From positions 1 through 64,000 of the forward strand of contig NZ_JAQTLY010000008.1 of assembly GCF_028714655.1 (NCBI RefSeq): a DNA stretch of 64,000 nt. Reading direction: 5' to 3'. The stretch is from Sulfurimonas sp. Its GTDB lineage: Bacteria; Campylobacterota; Campylobacteria; Campylobacterales; Sulfurimonadaceae. The position numbers were made by a program, and so were the translations under genes. The stretch's first letter is position 1; each line of letters opens with the position of its first letter. Shown in pieces: positions 26,260 to 35,578 of the stretch. The notes beneath the pieces are model-generated. The model had not been told where the DNA came from and did not search any database. It worked only from the letters and a program-made list of their open reading frames with translations.

Positions 26260-28860
26260 TTAGAATAGATTTGCATTCTGATCTACCCATTTTAGGTATT
26301 CAATAATGTTTTTAGTATCTTTTTCATCCATATGCTGATTTGGCATTTTTAGATTAAAGTAATCAATCATACCTTTAACATAAGGATCGTTATACATAGC
26401 TTCAGGTTTCATAACGAAATCTTTAACCCATTTCTCACCCTCTTTACCGTGTCTTGAAAGAACACCCGTTAAGTCCGGACCTGATGAAACTTTACCGATA
26501 ACATGGCATCCGCCGCATCCGCCTTCACCGAATGCTTTTTCACCCGCAGCCGCAGCAACTGATTGTTTTGTAGCGATTAGTCTTACAAGCGCATCTTTTG
26601 CTCTGATACCAACATCCGCAGTCTTAACCATATACTGCCAAATCATGTTCTCAAAAAGAATCGCTTTTTCCATATCGCCGGCTTTTACAGCAGCATCAGC
26701 TTGTTTCTTTTGCTCAGGAATTTTTCCATACTGATCCATAGCATCCGTTACAAGGTCAGCAACAACTTTATGTTTTTCATATTTGTTCTCTTTTAAGAAT
26801 TTAACAACAGATTGGATAACCGCATCAGTAGCGGCATTCGTTGCAACAGTTTTGTCATATTCAGCTTTTAACTGCTCAGGAGACATAGTCTGCATTTTTT
26901 TCTTTTGAGAACTATCGTACTTTTTGTTTGGATCTTTAACCATCAAATAACCCATCATCTCTAAGTGAAGAGCTGAACAAAACTCTGTACAGTAGTAAGG
27001 GAAAACACCCTCGATATCTGCTATAAACTTGAGACTTGAAGTTTTACCGGGCTCCAGTGATGCATGGAGGTTATAGTGGTCAACTGTAAATCCGTGTGAT
27101 TCATCTTGCGCACGCTCAAGGTTTGTTAGGTACATAGTAACTTCATCACCTTTGTTTACGGTAATTCTTTCAGGGTTTATGTGTGAACGAACAACTGTAG
27201 CATAAATTGTAACTTTATTGCCTTTTCTCTCAATTCTCTCTTGACCTGCAAGTGTTTTACCTTCGTGAATAGAATCTGTTCTTGAGTTGGTACCCATTGC
27301 GTATCTGACATGTCCATTGAGTTTTTCGGATCTAATAGCAACAGCGTTGTGTGGCTCACCTAACGGTAGAGGCATATCAACAAGAAGATCCATCTTTTTG
27401 CCGCTAATATCAATTAACTGGTGGTTTTGCGGATGCAGTGGACCGACATTTTGGAATCTATCAATCGCCAGTTTGTTTAGAGCGATAATATATCTTCCTT
27501 GAGGATCCATTGTTTCACTCTCCATGCCACATAAGTGACCAATGTTATAGTGAACATTTTGTTTATCAATTACTTTTAGAGTTTTGTAGTTCCATTTTAC
27601 AACTTGACTATCAACATAGAGTGAAGTATATATCTCTCCGTCAACAGGAGAATATTGGCTATGTAATGGCCCCAGTCCCAGCTCAGCTTGACCGTGTAGA
27701 GATTTTTTCATATCTAAGATAGGAATCCCGAATGGATCTTTTCCTGCATACTCTTTGTTTTTAATAAGTTTTTGAATTTTTTCAAAACTAAAAACAGAAG
27801 CGTGTGTATCTAATTTTCCACAAACAGTGATGTAGTTACCATCAGGAGAAACATCCACACCGTGCGGTGATTTTGGTTCAGGAATTAAGAACAGAGCATC
27901 ATTTTTAACAGCTACTTCCATAGGGATAACTTTATGATCATTGATGATTTTTACATTTTTAGAGTCTTTTGCAAGTTCTGCCAATTTTTTCCAGTTATAG
28001 ACATGTAAAAAGTCAGTATCATTTCTACTCATACCTGCTTCGTTTGGCGGCATACCTACTTCGATTCCGCCTGTGTACATTTCACTGTTTACAGAGTTGG
28101 TAAAACCCCAACCGTCAGATACAGCTTTACCGGAGTCACTTAAATCTTGCATATACGGAGGCATTTCAATAGTAAATGACTCTTTTTCTTGGATTCTACC
28201 TTTTTTATGGTCAAATCTCCACATTGTAACACCGCCGCGGTAATCCTCTTTATAGTCTTCAATCGGATGATAATTATTATCAAACGGAGCAGCGTATTGA
28301 CATGCTTCTAGGATAAAATCACTATTTTGAGTAAAGAAAGCTCCGCCGTGAGATGATTTGAATACAGGATTAACTACAATTTGCTTTGTTTCAAAGTCTG
28401 CTAAGTCGATAATTGCTATACGAGGGTTTGCTTTATCGTTAATCGCTAACCATTTACCGTCATATTTTCCATCTTTTTCCGATAACGCAGGGTGGTGAGT
28501 ATCTCCCCAATTAATCTCTCTTCCTCTGATATTTCCTTGTCTGAGAATTTTTTTAGATTCTTCATCGAATCCGTATCCTTGCCAAGGCTCAGGAGTAAAT
28601 ACACCAATGTATTTTAAAATTCTCATAGACGGAACACCGTAAACAATTACTTGTCCTGCTTGCCCGCCTGAACTAAATACTACATACTCATCTTTAACAC
28701 CTGAAGGGTTGTAAGTTTTTGCAGCACGAACTACATCAACTTCGCTTAAGCCCCTTTTCTTCATTACCTCTGCTAATTCACCGCCGGCAGCAGCTAACGC
28801 CGTTGCAACCAGTGAAGTGCCTAGGATAATCGAAGAAAACTTACTGAAATGTCTTTCCAT
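26260..28860 (-). CDS. nosZ: Clade II nitrous oxide reductase with C-terminal cytochrome c domain
   Basis: Periplasmic copper enzyme that reduces N2O to N2. The 866-residue protein has a Sec-type signal peptide (no twin arginine), typical of clade II. An N-terminal seven-blade propeller carries the His ligands of CuZ (for example DTHHPAL and SPHGVDVSPDG). A cupredoxin domain holds the CuA motif CTEFCSALHLEMM near residue 625. A fused C-terminal monoheme domain has CGGCH near residue 783. The heme domain is the electron entry point known for epsilon-type enzymes. A Crp/Fnr-like palindrome lies upstream. Confidence 0.98.
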   Translation of the reverse strand: MERHFSKFSSIILGTSLVATALAAAGGELAEVMKKRGLSEVDVVRAAKTYNPSGVKDEYVVFSSGGQAGQVIVYGVPSMRILKYIGVFTPEPWQGYGFDEESKKILRQGNIRGREINWGDTHHPALSEKDGKYDGKWLAINDKANPRIAIIDLADFETKQIVVNPVFKSSHGGAFFTQNSDFILEACQYAAPFDNNYHPIEDYKEDYRGGVTMWRFDHKKGRIQEKESFTIEMPPYMQDLSDSGKAVSDGWGFTNSVNSEMYTGGIEVGMPPNEAGMSRNDTDFLHVYNWKKLAELAKDSKNVKIINDHKVIPMEVAVKNDALFLIPEPKSPHGVDVSPDGNYITVCGKLDTHASVFSFEKIQKLIKNKEYAGKDPFGIPILDMKKSLHGQAELGLGPLHSQYSPVDGEIYTSLYVDSQVVKWNYKTLKVIDKQNVHYNIGHLCGMESETMDPQGRYIIALNKLAIDRFQNVGPLHPQNHQLIDISGKKMDLLVDMPLPLGEPHNAVAIRSEKLNGHVRYAMGTNSRTDSIHEGKTLAGQERIERKGNKVTIYATVVRSHINPERITVNKGDEVTMYLTNLERAQDESHGFTVDHYNLHASLEPGKTSSLKFIADIEGVFPYYCTEFCSALHLEMMGYLMVKDPNKKYDSSQKKKMQTMSPEQLKAEYDKTVATNAATDAVIQSVVKFLKENKYEKHKVVADLVTDAMDQYGKIPEQKKQADAAVKAGDMEKAILFENMIWQYMVKTADVGIRAKDALVRLIATKQSVAAAAGEKAFGEGGCGGCHVIGKVSSGPDLTGVLSRHGKEGEKWVKDFVMKPEAMYNDPYVKGMIDYFNLKMPNQHMDEKDTKNIIEYLKWVDQNANLF

Positions 28861-28914
28861 AATATTCTCCTTAAATTCCTTTGAGTTTTACACACTACTC
28901 AAATGATAAATATA

Positions 28915-28920
28915 ATATTA
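28915..28920 (-). promoter_or_regulatory. Possible -10 element of the nosZ promoter
   Basis: On the minus strand TAATAT lies about 32 bases from the centre of the upstream palindrome. That spacing would put the palindrome near -41.5, the class II activator position. Several overlapping AT-rich hexamers are possible, so the exact element is uncertain. Confidence 0.4.
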
Positions 28921-28939
28921 ATCTAATTCAAGGACTCAA

Positions 28940-28959
28940 AATTTGACTAAGGTCAAATT
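28940..28959. promoter_or_regulatory. Crp/Fnr-type operator upstream of nosZ
   Basis: A perfect 20-bp palindrome with 8-bp arms AATTTGAC and GTCAAATT around TAAG. The TTGAC-N4-GTCAA core has the form of Crp/Fnr-family sites. It lies about 90 bases before the nosZ start, in the only gap between nosZ and its upstream neighbour. The two Crp/Fnr proteins encoded nearby are candidate ligands. Confidence 0.75.
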
Positions 28960-28965
28960 GTTTAA

Positions 28966-29922
28966 TTAATTTTTATTTTTAAGGTTGGGTTGGGTCGTAT
29001 AGGAGATTAGACTCTCCAAATCATCTTTTAAACTCTTTAATCCTTTTGTCATAGAGCTTAATTCCTCAAGTGATTGTATTACTGCATCCTCTTTTTTTCT
29101 TAGCTCTTTATCTCTTGCGTTTTCATTCATTGTATATATCAAATCTATTAAATCTTCTATGTTTTGCTCTACGATTTCTAGCGATTTGTAAGAGTGTTCT
29201 ATGGAACTGCTTGAGTATTTAATAGAATCATTTATTCTTTGTACAAGTGTATTGAAATTATCTTTTGCTTGAGAAATATCGTTTATACCGTCATCTATTT
29301 CGATAGGTTTTAGCTCTTTAATGGATGAGTTTGAAATAATAGCTTTTGATGCCGTGAGAAATTTTTGCATAAAAGCCATTATTGTTTTTAACTGGGTAAA
29401 TATATATATAAGCAGTAACACTAACATTGCAAATAATATATATTGAGTCAGTTTGTATATATACTGTTTTTTATCAAAATCAATCTGTTTTGCTATGATT
29501 ATTTTGTCAAACTCAACAATCAACTCTAGGTTAGTGTTGTAAATATCTTTTACGCTTTTTTCAATAATAATGTTTGAATAGAGTGATTTGTTATTTGCCT
29601 GATCTCTAAAATGCTGTACATGAAGATAAAAATTATTCCATAATTTTATGACTTGCGTACTTTTTTTTAGCGTTTGTTCCTCATTTTTAATATTGCTTAA
29701 AAATTTTTTTATAGAGTTGTCTAGGCTCTGTGTAGAGCTGTTTGGATTTTTGTAGATATAAAAAATATTTTTTGATATCTCTTGTGTAAAATCTTTTTGC
29801 AGGTTCATTGCATTTATAAAATCATTATGAATAGAACTCTCTTTTGATGTATAATTAAAGAGCAACGCTAATGTCATAGAGAGTATAAATATAAGAGCAC
29901 CGACTATTTTAATTCTTTGCAT
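28966..29922 (-). CDS. Two-helix membrane sensor-like protein next to nosZ
   Basis: Unrecognised 318-residue protein. It has membrane helices near residues 5-25 and 160-180, a mainly helical periplasmic domain between them, and a cytoplasmic coiled-coil tail (about 185-310). The layout is that of chemoreceptor or PilJ-type sensor input modules. There is no kinase, cyclase or methyl-accepting output domain. It follows a Crp/Fnr gene by 3 bases, so it may sense a periplasmic signal for nosZ control. Confidence 0.7.
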   Translation of the reverse strand: MQRIKIVGALIFILSMTLALLFNYTSKESSIHNDFINAMNLQKDFTQEISKNIFYIYKNPNSSTQSLDNSIKKFLSNIKNEEQTLKKSTQVIKLWNNFYLHVQHFRDQANNKSLYSNIIIEKSVKDIYNTNLELIVEFDKIIIAKQIDFDKKQYIYKLTQYILFAMLVLLLIYIFTQLKTIMAFMQKFLTASKAIISNSSIKELKPIEIDDGINDISQAKDNFNTLVQRINDSIKYSSSSIEHSYKSLEIVEQNIEDLIDLIYTMNENARDKELRKKEDAVIQSLEELSSMTKGLKSLKDDLESLISYTTQPNLKNKN

Positions 29923-29925
29923 ATA

Positions 29926-30594
29926 CTACTCCTCGCAAACGGATATTAGAGCTTCTTTATCTAAAACTACAACTTTTCCGTTAATTGAATCGATTATTTT
30001 ATCTCTTTTTAGCCTATTTAAAACCCTCGATAAAGTTTCCGGCTGTATATGCAGTATAAGTGATATTTCAGCTCGTTTTAATTTGTTAAAAATTTCTAAA
30101 TCATCATGTAACATCATAGCAACTTTTACAACGGAGTTAAAAATAAACTCTCTATTTATGAGAGATTGAAGTTGTTGAGATCTTAAAATAATCTCATTTG
30201 TAAATTCAGAACATAAATAGCCTCTGTCTATAAATAAGTCTTTGAATTTTTTATAATCAATATGGAGTATTTGGGAGTCTTCTAGCAGTGCTACATTTGA
30301 AAAAGAGCTAAGCGTATCTTGTTTAATATTTGATATTTCAGATATTAAAGAGTTGGCATGTATATAGTGTAAAAATATTTCGTTGTTGTGCTTATCGATT
30401 TTATATGCTTTTGATAAACCGCTTAAAAGAAATAAAAGAGAGTTGTTTTTGTTTTTTTCATAATAAACAACATACCCTTTCGCGTATGTATTTATTGTAG
30501 ATATGGATGCTAAAAGTTCAATTTGCTCTTCATTTAGAGATGAGAAGAAATTTAAATAAGTTATGGCGCCTTTAGTAGAGATAAAATTGCTCAT
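29926..30594 (-). CDS. Crp/Fnr family transcription regulator adjacent to nosZ
   Basis: Regulator of 222 residues with an N-terminal beta-barrel sensor domain and a C-terminal winged helix (LKRAEISLILHIQPETLSRVLNRLKRD). It lacks the N-terminal Cys cluster of FNR. The family and position resemble the Nss regulators that control nitrate and N2O respiration in Wolinella. Binding to the palindrome upstream of nosZ is an inference. Confidence 0.9.
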   Translation of the reverse strand: MSNFISTKGAITYLNFFSSLNEEQIELLASISTINTYAKGYVVYYEKNKNNSLLFLLSGLSKAYKIDKHNNEIFLHYIHANSLISEISNIKQDTLSSFSNVALLEDSQILHIDYKKFKDLFIDRGYLCSEFTNEIILRSQQLQSLINREFIFNSVVKVAMMLHDDLEIFNKLKRAEISLILHIQPETLSRVLNRLKRDKIIDSINGKVVVLDKEALISVCEE

Positions 30595-30597
30595 TAT

Positions 30598-31026
30598 CTA
30601 TAGTTTTAGACAACTCTCTTGAGATATGTCAAATCTAAATAACTCTGCTTTGGTAAGTGCGCTTTTATATATATAGCGAATAGATATATTTGCTTCCAAA
30701 AAACGCTTTGAAGTTTTGCAAGTTCCTTCCGTAACCGCTTTTTGCATTCGGCTATGATCCTCTTTCTTTACTGTTTCATCACTTTTTGGAGCCGTATTAA
30801 TCTCATGAATATAGACTAAAGTTGTATTATCTGCTTGCGCATCTGTAAGTTTTGTATATTTGTCAACTGTTTGCGGAAGTGATTTTGAAATCTCTTCTGC
30901 AGCCAATTTTGTAATCTCTTTGCCCTGATCTTTTATAGCTTGAGGCGATAACTCTTTATTTTGAATCTGTGCTGCCGAGGCTAAAAGAGGCAGCATTATG
31001 GTTAGAGCTATAAAAAAAGATTTCAC
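30598..31026 (-). CDS. Small periplasmic protein of unknown function
   Basis: 142-residue exported protein with a clear signal peptide (cleavage near residue 18, ASA-A). The mature part has two cysteines, in GTCKTSKRFLEANISIRYIY and QESCLKL, which could form a disulfide. It is the first gene of a three-gene minus-strand set with a Crp/Fnr regulator and a membrane sensor-like protein. No family was recognised. Confidence 0.65.
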   Translation of the reverse strand: MKSFFIALTIMLPLLASAAQIQNKELSPQAIKDQGKEITKLAAEEISKSLPQTVDKYTKLTDAQADNTTLVYIHEINTAPKSDETVKKEDHSRMQKAVTEGTCKTSKRFLEANISIRYIYKSALTKAELFRFDISQESCLKL

Positions 31027-31068
31027 TATTCGCCTTTAATAATGGAGTGGAAATAAAACATAAAACAA

Positions 31069-31090
31069 TTCCCGACAAAAGTGAAGGGAA
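31069..31090 (-). terminator. Possible terminator after ftsZ upstream region
   Basis: Arms TTCCC and GGGAA enclose a 12-base loop, and on the minus strand are followed by TTGTTTTATGTTTT. The site lies between the ftsZ end and the next minus-strand gene, so it may end the ftsA-ftsZ transcript. The stem is short. Confidence 0.4.
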
Positions 31091-31110
31091 CTGGTGTTTA
31101 ATAAAGAGAT

Positions 31111-32229
31111 TTAGTCTTGTTGTTGTCTCATATAAGACGGAATATCGAGGTGGCTTCCGTCAAGATCGCCGCCGACAACCAGTCTTGGGCGAATTTTTGT
31201 AACAGGAAGCAGAGAGTCGCTTACAAAATTTTCGTTATTTGAAATTGAGTTAGAACTTTTTTCAAAACCTGTTGCAATGATAGTTATTTTAACATAGTTT
31301 TCAGGAAGAGTCTCATCGGTTGAAGTCCCGAAAATTACATCGGCGTCTTCATGTGCGCTCTCTTGAACTACTATCATAGCTTCAGATGTTTCTATCATAG
31401 GAAAATTCGGATGCATATGAAAGTGTACTAAAACACCCATTGCGCCGTTTATAGATACATTATCAAGAAGAGGAGACTCTATTGCTGCCTTAATTGCTTC
31501 ATAAGCTGCGTTTTCACCTTCATACTCACCTACACCCATAAGTGCCATACCTTTATGGCTCATTACGGTTCTTAAGTCGGCAAAGTCAAGATTGATATCA
31601 TTTTCGCCGTTTGATAAGATAACCCCTGCAGTTCCGCTAACAGCTTGAGCTAGAACACTGTCAACAATTTTAAAACTATCTTTTAGACCAAGTTTTCTAT
31701 CAATTATAGAGAGCAGTTTGTCATTTGGAATAACAACAATAGAATCGCTCTCTTTTTTTAACTCTTCAAGACCGGCATTTGCAAGTTTTAATCTTTTCGG
31801 TGCTTCAAACATAAAAGGTTTTGTAACGATTGATATAGTCAGTGCATCTACTTCTTTAGCAATTTTTGCTATGATAGGAGCAGCACCCGTACCTGTTCCG
31901 CCGCCAAGACCTGCTGAGATAAATACTATGTCGGCACCTGTCAGTGCTTTTTTTATCTCATCATAATTCTCTATTGCGGACTCTCTGCCGATTTCAGGTT
32001 TCATCCCTGCACCAAGTCCTTTTGTAAGTTTGGCACCGATTTGAATAGTGGTTGCATTTTTTGTATCTTTTAGAGCTTGGGCATCAGTGTTGATCATAAT
32101 CATCTCTATACCGCTTACACCTTCTCTAATCATATGCCCGATCATGTTGCCGCCGCCACCGCCGACACCCACGGCTACGATTCTTGCTCCGCTTATTTTA
32201 CTTGCTTCTTCTATTAAAAATGGTTCCAT
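31111..32229 (-). CDS. ftsZ: Cell division GTPase FtsZ
   Basis: Tubulin-like protein that forms the cytokinetic ring. The 372-residue product has the N-terminal GVGGGGGNMI nucleotide loop, the tubulin signature GGGTGTG at residues 109-115, the T7-loop region NDINLDFADLRTVM, and the short C-terminal tail IPSYMRQQ that binds FtsA. It follows ftsA by 9 bases. Confidence 0.98.
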   Translation of the reverse strand: MEPFLIEEASKISGARIVAVGVGGGGGNMIGHMIREGVSGIEMIMINTDAQALKDTKNATTIQIGAKLTKGLGAGMKPEIGRESAIENYDEIKKALTGADIVFISAGLGGGTGTGAAPIIAKIAKEVDALTISIVTKPFMFEAPKRLKLANAGLEELKKESDSIVVIPNDKLLSIIDRKLGLKDSFKIVDSVLAQAVSGTAGVILSNGENDINLDFADLRTVMSHKGMALMGVGEYEGENAAYEAIKAAIESPLLDNVSINGAMGVLVHFHMHPNFPMIETSEAMIVVQESAHEDADVIFGTSTDETLPENYVKITIIATGFEKSSNSISNNENFVSDSLLPVTKIRPRLVVGGDLDGSHLDIPSYMRQQQD

Positions 32230-32238
32230 AATCTCTCC

Positions 32239-33600
32239 TTAAAATAACTGGTTTGCCCAGTTCCAAAATTTGCTAATCGCGCCGGCTTCTTCACTCTTCT
32301 TCTCTTTTTTTGTCGGGATGAAAACCATTTTCTCTTTTTTCTCATCGGCGTTAAGCAGTTGAGAAGATAAAATAGCAAGATCATCGGTTAGATTTACACT
32401 GGTTTGTTCTGCAGGTGCTTCATTTGAGTGCCTTATTCTTTTATTTGCATCTATTTCATACGGAGTGTACGCAGATGCGGCATATAAAACAAGACCGATA
32501 GCACTTGAGTATTGAGGCGAGCGAAGATTTTCAAAAAGTCCGCTCATCTCTTTTGGTTTGGCAAGACGAACAGGAACGGAACCAAAAGTTGCTACTGCTA
32601 ACTCTCTTATACCTTCCATCTGTGAAAAACCGCCGGTTAAAACTATGCCGGCACCGATTTTGTCTTTTAAGCCGCTGTTTTCAATGAACTGAGCCAAAAT
32701 CATTAAAGTTTCTTCAACTCTTGCGTAAATAACATTGTGCACAACTTCAAGAGAAACTTCGTGAGTTGTATTTTCATCGCCTATTATAGGAAGCTCGATT
32801 AGGTCATTGCTAGGGTTTAGAAGTGAGCCGTAATTTAATTTTACGCTATCGGCAATATTAAGCGGTGTGTGAAGCGCCATAGACAAATCACTGGTTACAT
32901 GATTAGAACCGACTCCTAAAAAGTCATTGTATATGATAGAGTTACCTGAGTGAATAATTATATTGCTTGTGTTTCCGCCCATATCAATAAGAGCTACACC
33001 TAGCTCTTTTTCATCTTCATTGAGTGTTGCAATAGAAGAAGCATAACCGGTTAAAACAATACTTTCAACTTCGATACCCGCACCGCGAACAGCTTTTCTA
33101 AGATTGTTTAAATTTGATTTTTGAGTTGTAATAATATGAGTATCGACTTCAAGTCTTGAAGCGTTCATCCCCATCGGATCTTCTACATGATCTTGATCGT
33201 CAACTTTAAAATTGTAAGGCAGCGCATGTAAAACTTCATACTCGTTTGGTATGTTTGCGTTATAAAGAGATGTCTGCATAACTCTCTCTATCTCTTTAAA
33301 AGTTACCTCTTTGTTTTGAATATTTACGATGCCGCTTGCGTTAATACTCTTAGTATAGGCTCCCGATATAGAGACGATTGCAGTGTTAACTTCACTTCCG
33401 GATATTCTTTTTGCGTCGTTAACGGCAGTTTTTATAGATTTTGAAGCAAGCTCAATATTTGTTATGCTTCCTCTCTTAAGCCCTTGTGCTTTTGAAATCC
33501 CTGCACCTGTTATAGCTATGGAGTTGTCATCTGCTATTTCAGCGATGATTGCACATATCTTTGTAGAGCCAATATCAATGGCTAAAACAGTTCTGCTCAA
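32239..33600 (-). CDS. ftsA: Cell division actin-like protein FtsA
   Basis: Membrane-tethered actin homologue that anchors FtsZ. The 453-residue protein has phosphate-binding motifs (AIDIGSTKICAII and ALIDMGGNTSNIII), the VLTGGFSQMEGI segment, and a C-terminal amphipathic helix (KFWNWANQLF) for membrane binding. It starts 1 base after the PpiD-like gene ends, so the three genes form an operon. Confidence 0.97.
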   Translation of the reverse strand: MSRTVLAIDIGSTKICAIIAEIADDNSIAITGAGISKAQGLKRGSITNIELASKSIKTAVNDAKRISGSEVNTAIVSISGAYTKSINASGIVNIQNKEVTFKEIERVMQTSLYNANIPNEYEVLHALPYNFKVDDQDHVEDPMGMNASRLEVDTHIITTQKSNLNNLRKAVRGAGIEVESIVLTGYASSIATLNEDEKELGVALIDMGGNTSNIIIHSGNSIIYNDFLGVGSNHVTSDLSMALHTPLNIADSVKLNYGSLLNPSNDLIELPIIGDENTTHEVSLEVVHNVIYARVEETLMILAQFIENSGLKDKIGAGIVLTGGFSQMEGIRELAVATFGSVPVRLAKPKEMSGLFENLRSPQYSSAIGLVLYAASAYTPYEIDANKRIRHSNEAPAEQTSVNLTDDLAILSSQLLNADEKKEKMVFIPTKKEKKSEEAGAISKFWNWANQLF

Positions 33601-33601
33601 C

Positions 33602-35065
33602 TTATAGTCCTTGGATAAAAATCTCGGTTTTGTACTTGTTTTGTAAGTTCTTGACTAAACTTTCATTAAACATAGCACTCTTTAATCTAACAATTTGATT
33701 GTCTTGATTAGTGTTAGTGTTACTAAGCATTTTTTGTTCCAATATATTGTACATTACAATGTTTCCGTTCTCTAAAGTAACAAATCCTTTTTTTGTTTGG
33801 GTTGTAAAGAGTGTGCTTAAAAATTCATTAGCTTCCTCTAAACTCAAATCTGTTAGTTTGTTAGAGTCGTTTCCTGTTATAAAATCAGTCGTATTTCCAT
33901 TAAATGTATTAAATGAATTTTTTGCCAACTCTAAAAGTTTTGTCTTTTTTTGTTCCGCCGCATATATAGAAGCAACTTCTTTTTTTGCCTCTTCATAGCT
34001 TTTTGCCGTTGATGGATTTGTTTTTACAAGCTCAAAAGTAATATAATCGTCTCCAACCATAACAGGTTTTGAAAATGGCGATGCGGATGTCAGTTTTGAT
34101 ACTATTTCAAACGCTTCAATGCCAAAAGGATTGTTGCTTGCAGAGAGAGTAGAGCTGTTTGTCTCTATATCTTTAAGCTCGCCTTTTTTATATGCTATAT
34201 ATGATTTTAAAGCCTCTTTTTTAGTCTCTTTAGCATTTAAAGCCTCTTTGATTTTATCTTTAGCCGCATCTAAAGAGAGCAATTTCCCCTCTGCGTCTTT
34301 TAAGCCGTTTTTATTTTCATTGTAATATTCGTTAATTGCCGCGTCATCATGTTCTTTAGAGATTTTTGCTTGTTTAATGAATTTTACATCATAGCTAACT
34401 TCAGTCATAAATTTGTTTTGCATTTTTTCCCAAAAAGGCTTTAGAGCTTCATCAGACATATTAACACTAATCTCGCCGGTTTTTAAAACTTTATAGTTTA
34501 CTTTGTCTGCAATATTCATTGCGGTATCTAAAATCTTTAATTCGCTATCTTTTGTTTTTATAGGAAGAAGAGCAAGGGCTTTTTGAATCAGCAGCTCTTT
34601 TCTTGTGCCGGCTTCATACTCTTTGATGCTTAAGTTATTTTTGGAAAGAACATCTTTATACACATCTTTGTTAAAAACACCGTTTTTAAAAAAATAATCT
34701 TTTGTTTTAATATTAGCCAACAGTTCATCATCGTTAACTTGTAAATCATATGATGCAGCCAAGTTTAAAATCAAAGCCTGCTGAGTTAAAAATTGAAGAG
34801 CTTGAGATTTAAGTCCGAAACTTTTAGCTTTTTCTTCATCGAAATTGCCCTGAAACATTTGATTATATTGTGCATAAAGATTTGAGTAGCTTTTTTGAAG
34901 TTCGCCCATTGTTATCTCAACATTACCTACTTTTGCGACGGCCCCTGCTTTATCGCCGTATTTATATTGACCCCAGCCTACAAAACCGGCCCCTACAAAA
35001 GCGATAGTAGAAATCCAGATAGTAATAATGAGATATTTTTTATGTCTTTGCATCCATGTAATCAT
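33602..35065 (-). CDS. PpiD/SurA-like membrane-anchored peptidyl-prolyl isomerase
   Basis: Periplasmic chaperone anchored by one N-terminal helix (residues about 12-31). The 487-residue protein has a SurA N-terminal type domain (VAKVGNVEITMGELQKSY) and a parvulin-like C-terminal region in which catalytic residues are not obvious. It probably helps fold exported proteins at the Sec exit. Confidence 0.82.
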   Translation of the reverse strand: MITWMQRHKKYLIITIWISTIAFVGAGFVGWGQYKYGDKAGAVAKVGNVEITMGELQKSYSNLYAQYNQMFQGNFDEEKAKSFGLKSQALQFLTQQALILNLAASYDLQVNDDELLANIKTKDYFFKNGVFNKDVYKDVLSKNNLSIKEYEAGTRKELLIQKALALLPIKTKDSELKILDTAMNIADKVNYKVLKTGEISVNMSDEALKPFWEKMQNKFMTEVSYDVKFIKQAKISKEHDDAAINEYYNENKNGLKDAEGKLLSLDAAKDKIKEALNAKETKKEALKSYIAYKKGELKDIETNSSTLSASNNPFGIEAFEIVSKLTSASPFSKPVMVGDDYITFELVKTNPSTAKSYEEAKKEVASIYAAEQKKTKLLELAKNSFNTFNGNTTDFITGNDSNKLTDLSLEEANEFLSTLFTTQTKKGFVTLENGNIVMYNILEQKMLSNTNTNQDNQIVRLKSAMFNESLVKNLQNKYKTEIFIQGL

Positions 35066-35118
35066 TGAGTCAATAACCTTATATATGATATTTTTGTAAT
35101 TTTAGGTAAATTCGTATT

Positions 35119-35138
35119 AAACCTTGATAAAAAGGTTT
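35119..35138. other. Hairpin in a divergent promoter region
   Basis: Arms AAACCTT and AAGGTTT enclose a 6-base loop between the divergent ppiD-like gene and the gene at 35223. A terminator is not expected between divergent starts, so it may be an operator or leader structure. Confidence 0.35.
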
Positions 35139-35222
35139 TTAACTTCTTAAATAGGTATAAATAATAGAAATATAATTGAAAATGCGGTAAAATCAAAACA
35201 GAGAGTCAAAAAAGGATTTTTT

Positions 35223-35573
35223 ATGAGTGGTATTGCAAAATATTCAAATATTAAAGAAGAGTTGCCAAAATTACCGGAAGTATTGCTAAATACGATTCAA
35301 TCCGATGTTTTAGAGATAAAGAGAGTTGATAAAACATGTGAAAAGTATCTCGGAGCATGCTCTAAAACACCCGAATTTAAAGATGTCTATTATGTAGTTT
35401 ATTCAAAGTATATAGGTAAAGATAATCATAAATATGAAAAATTTATATTTTTAGGCAAAGAGGGAGAAGAGCTTTTTGATGTAAGCGGAACAGAGATGGA
35501 GTTATACGGGCTTCTCTCATGTACCGCTCTTAATTATACACAAGAGTATGAAGCTTCTATGTCAAAAAGATAA
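35223..35573 (+). CDS. Conserved hypothetical cytoplasmic protein
   Basis: 116-residue soluble protein with no signal peptide and no recognised motif. It has two central cysteines (TCEKYLGACSK). A TAAAAT -10-like hexamer (35188-35193) and an AAAAAAGGA site precede the ATG. It ends 5 bases before bioA and is likely co-transcribed with it. Confidence 0.65.
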   Translation: MSGIAKYSNIKEELPKLPEVLLNTIQSDVLEIKRVDKTCEKYLGACSKTPEFKDVYYVVYSKYIGKDNHKYEKFIFLGKEGEELFDVSGTEMELYGLLSCTALNYTQEYEASMSKR

Positions 35574-35578
35574 GATAT

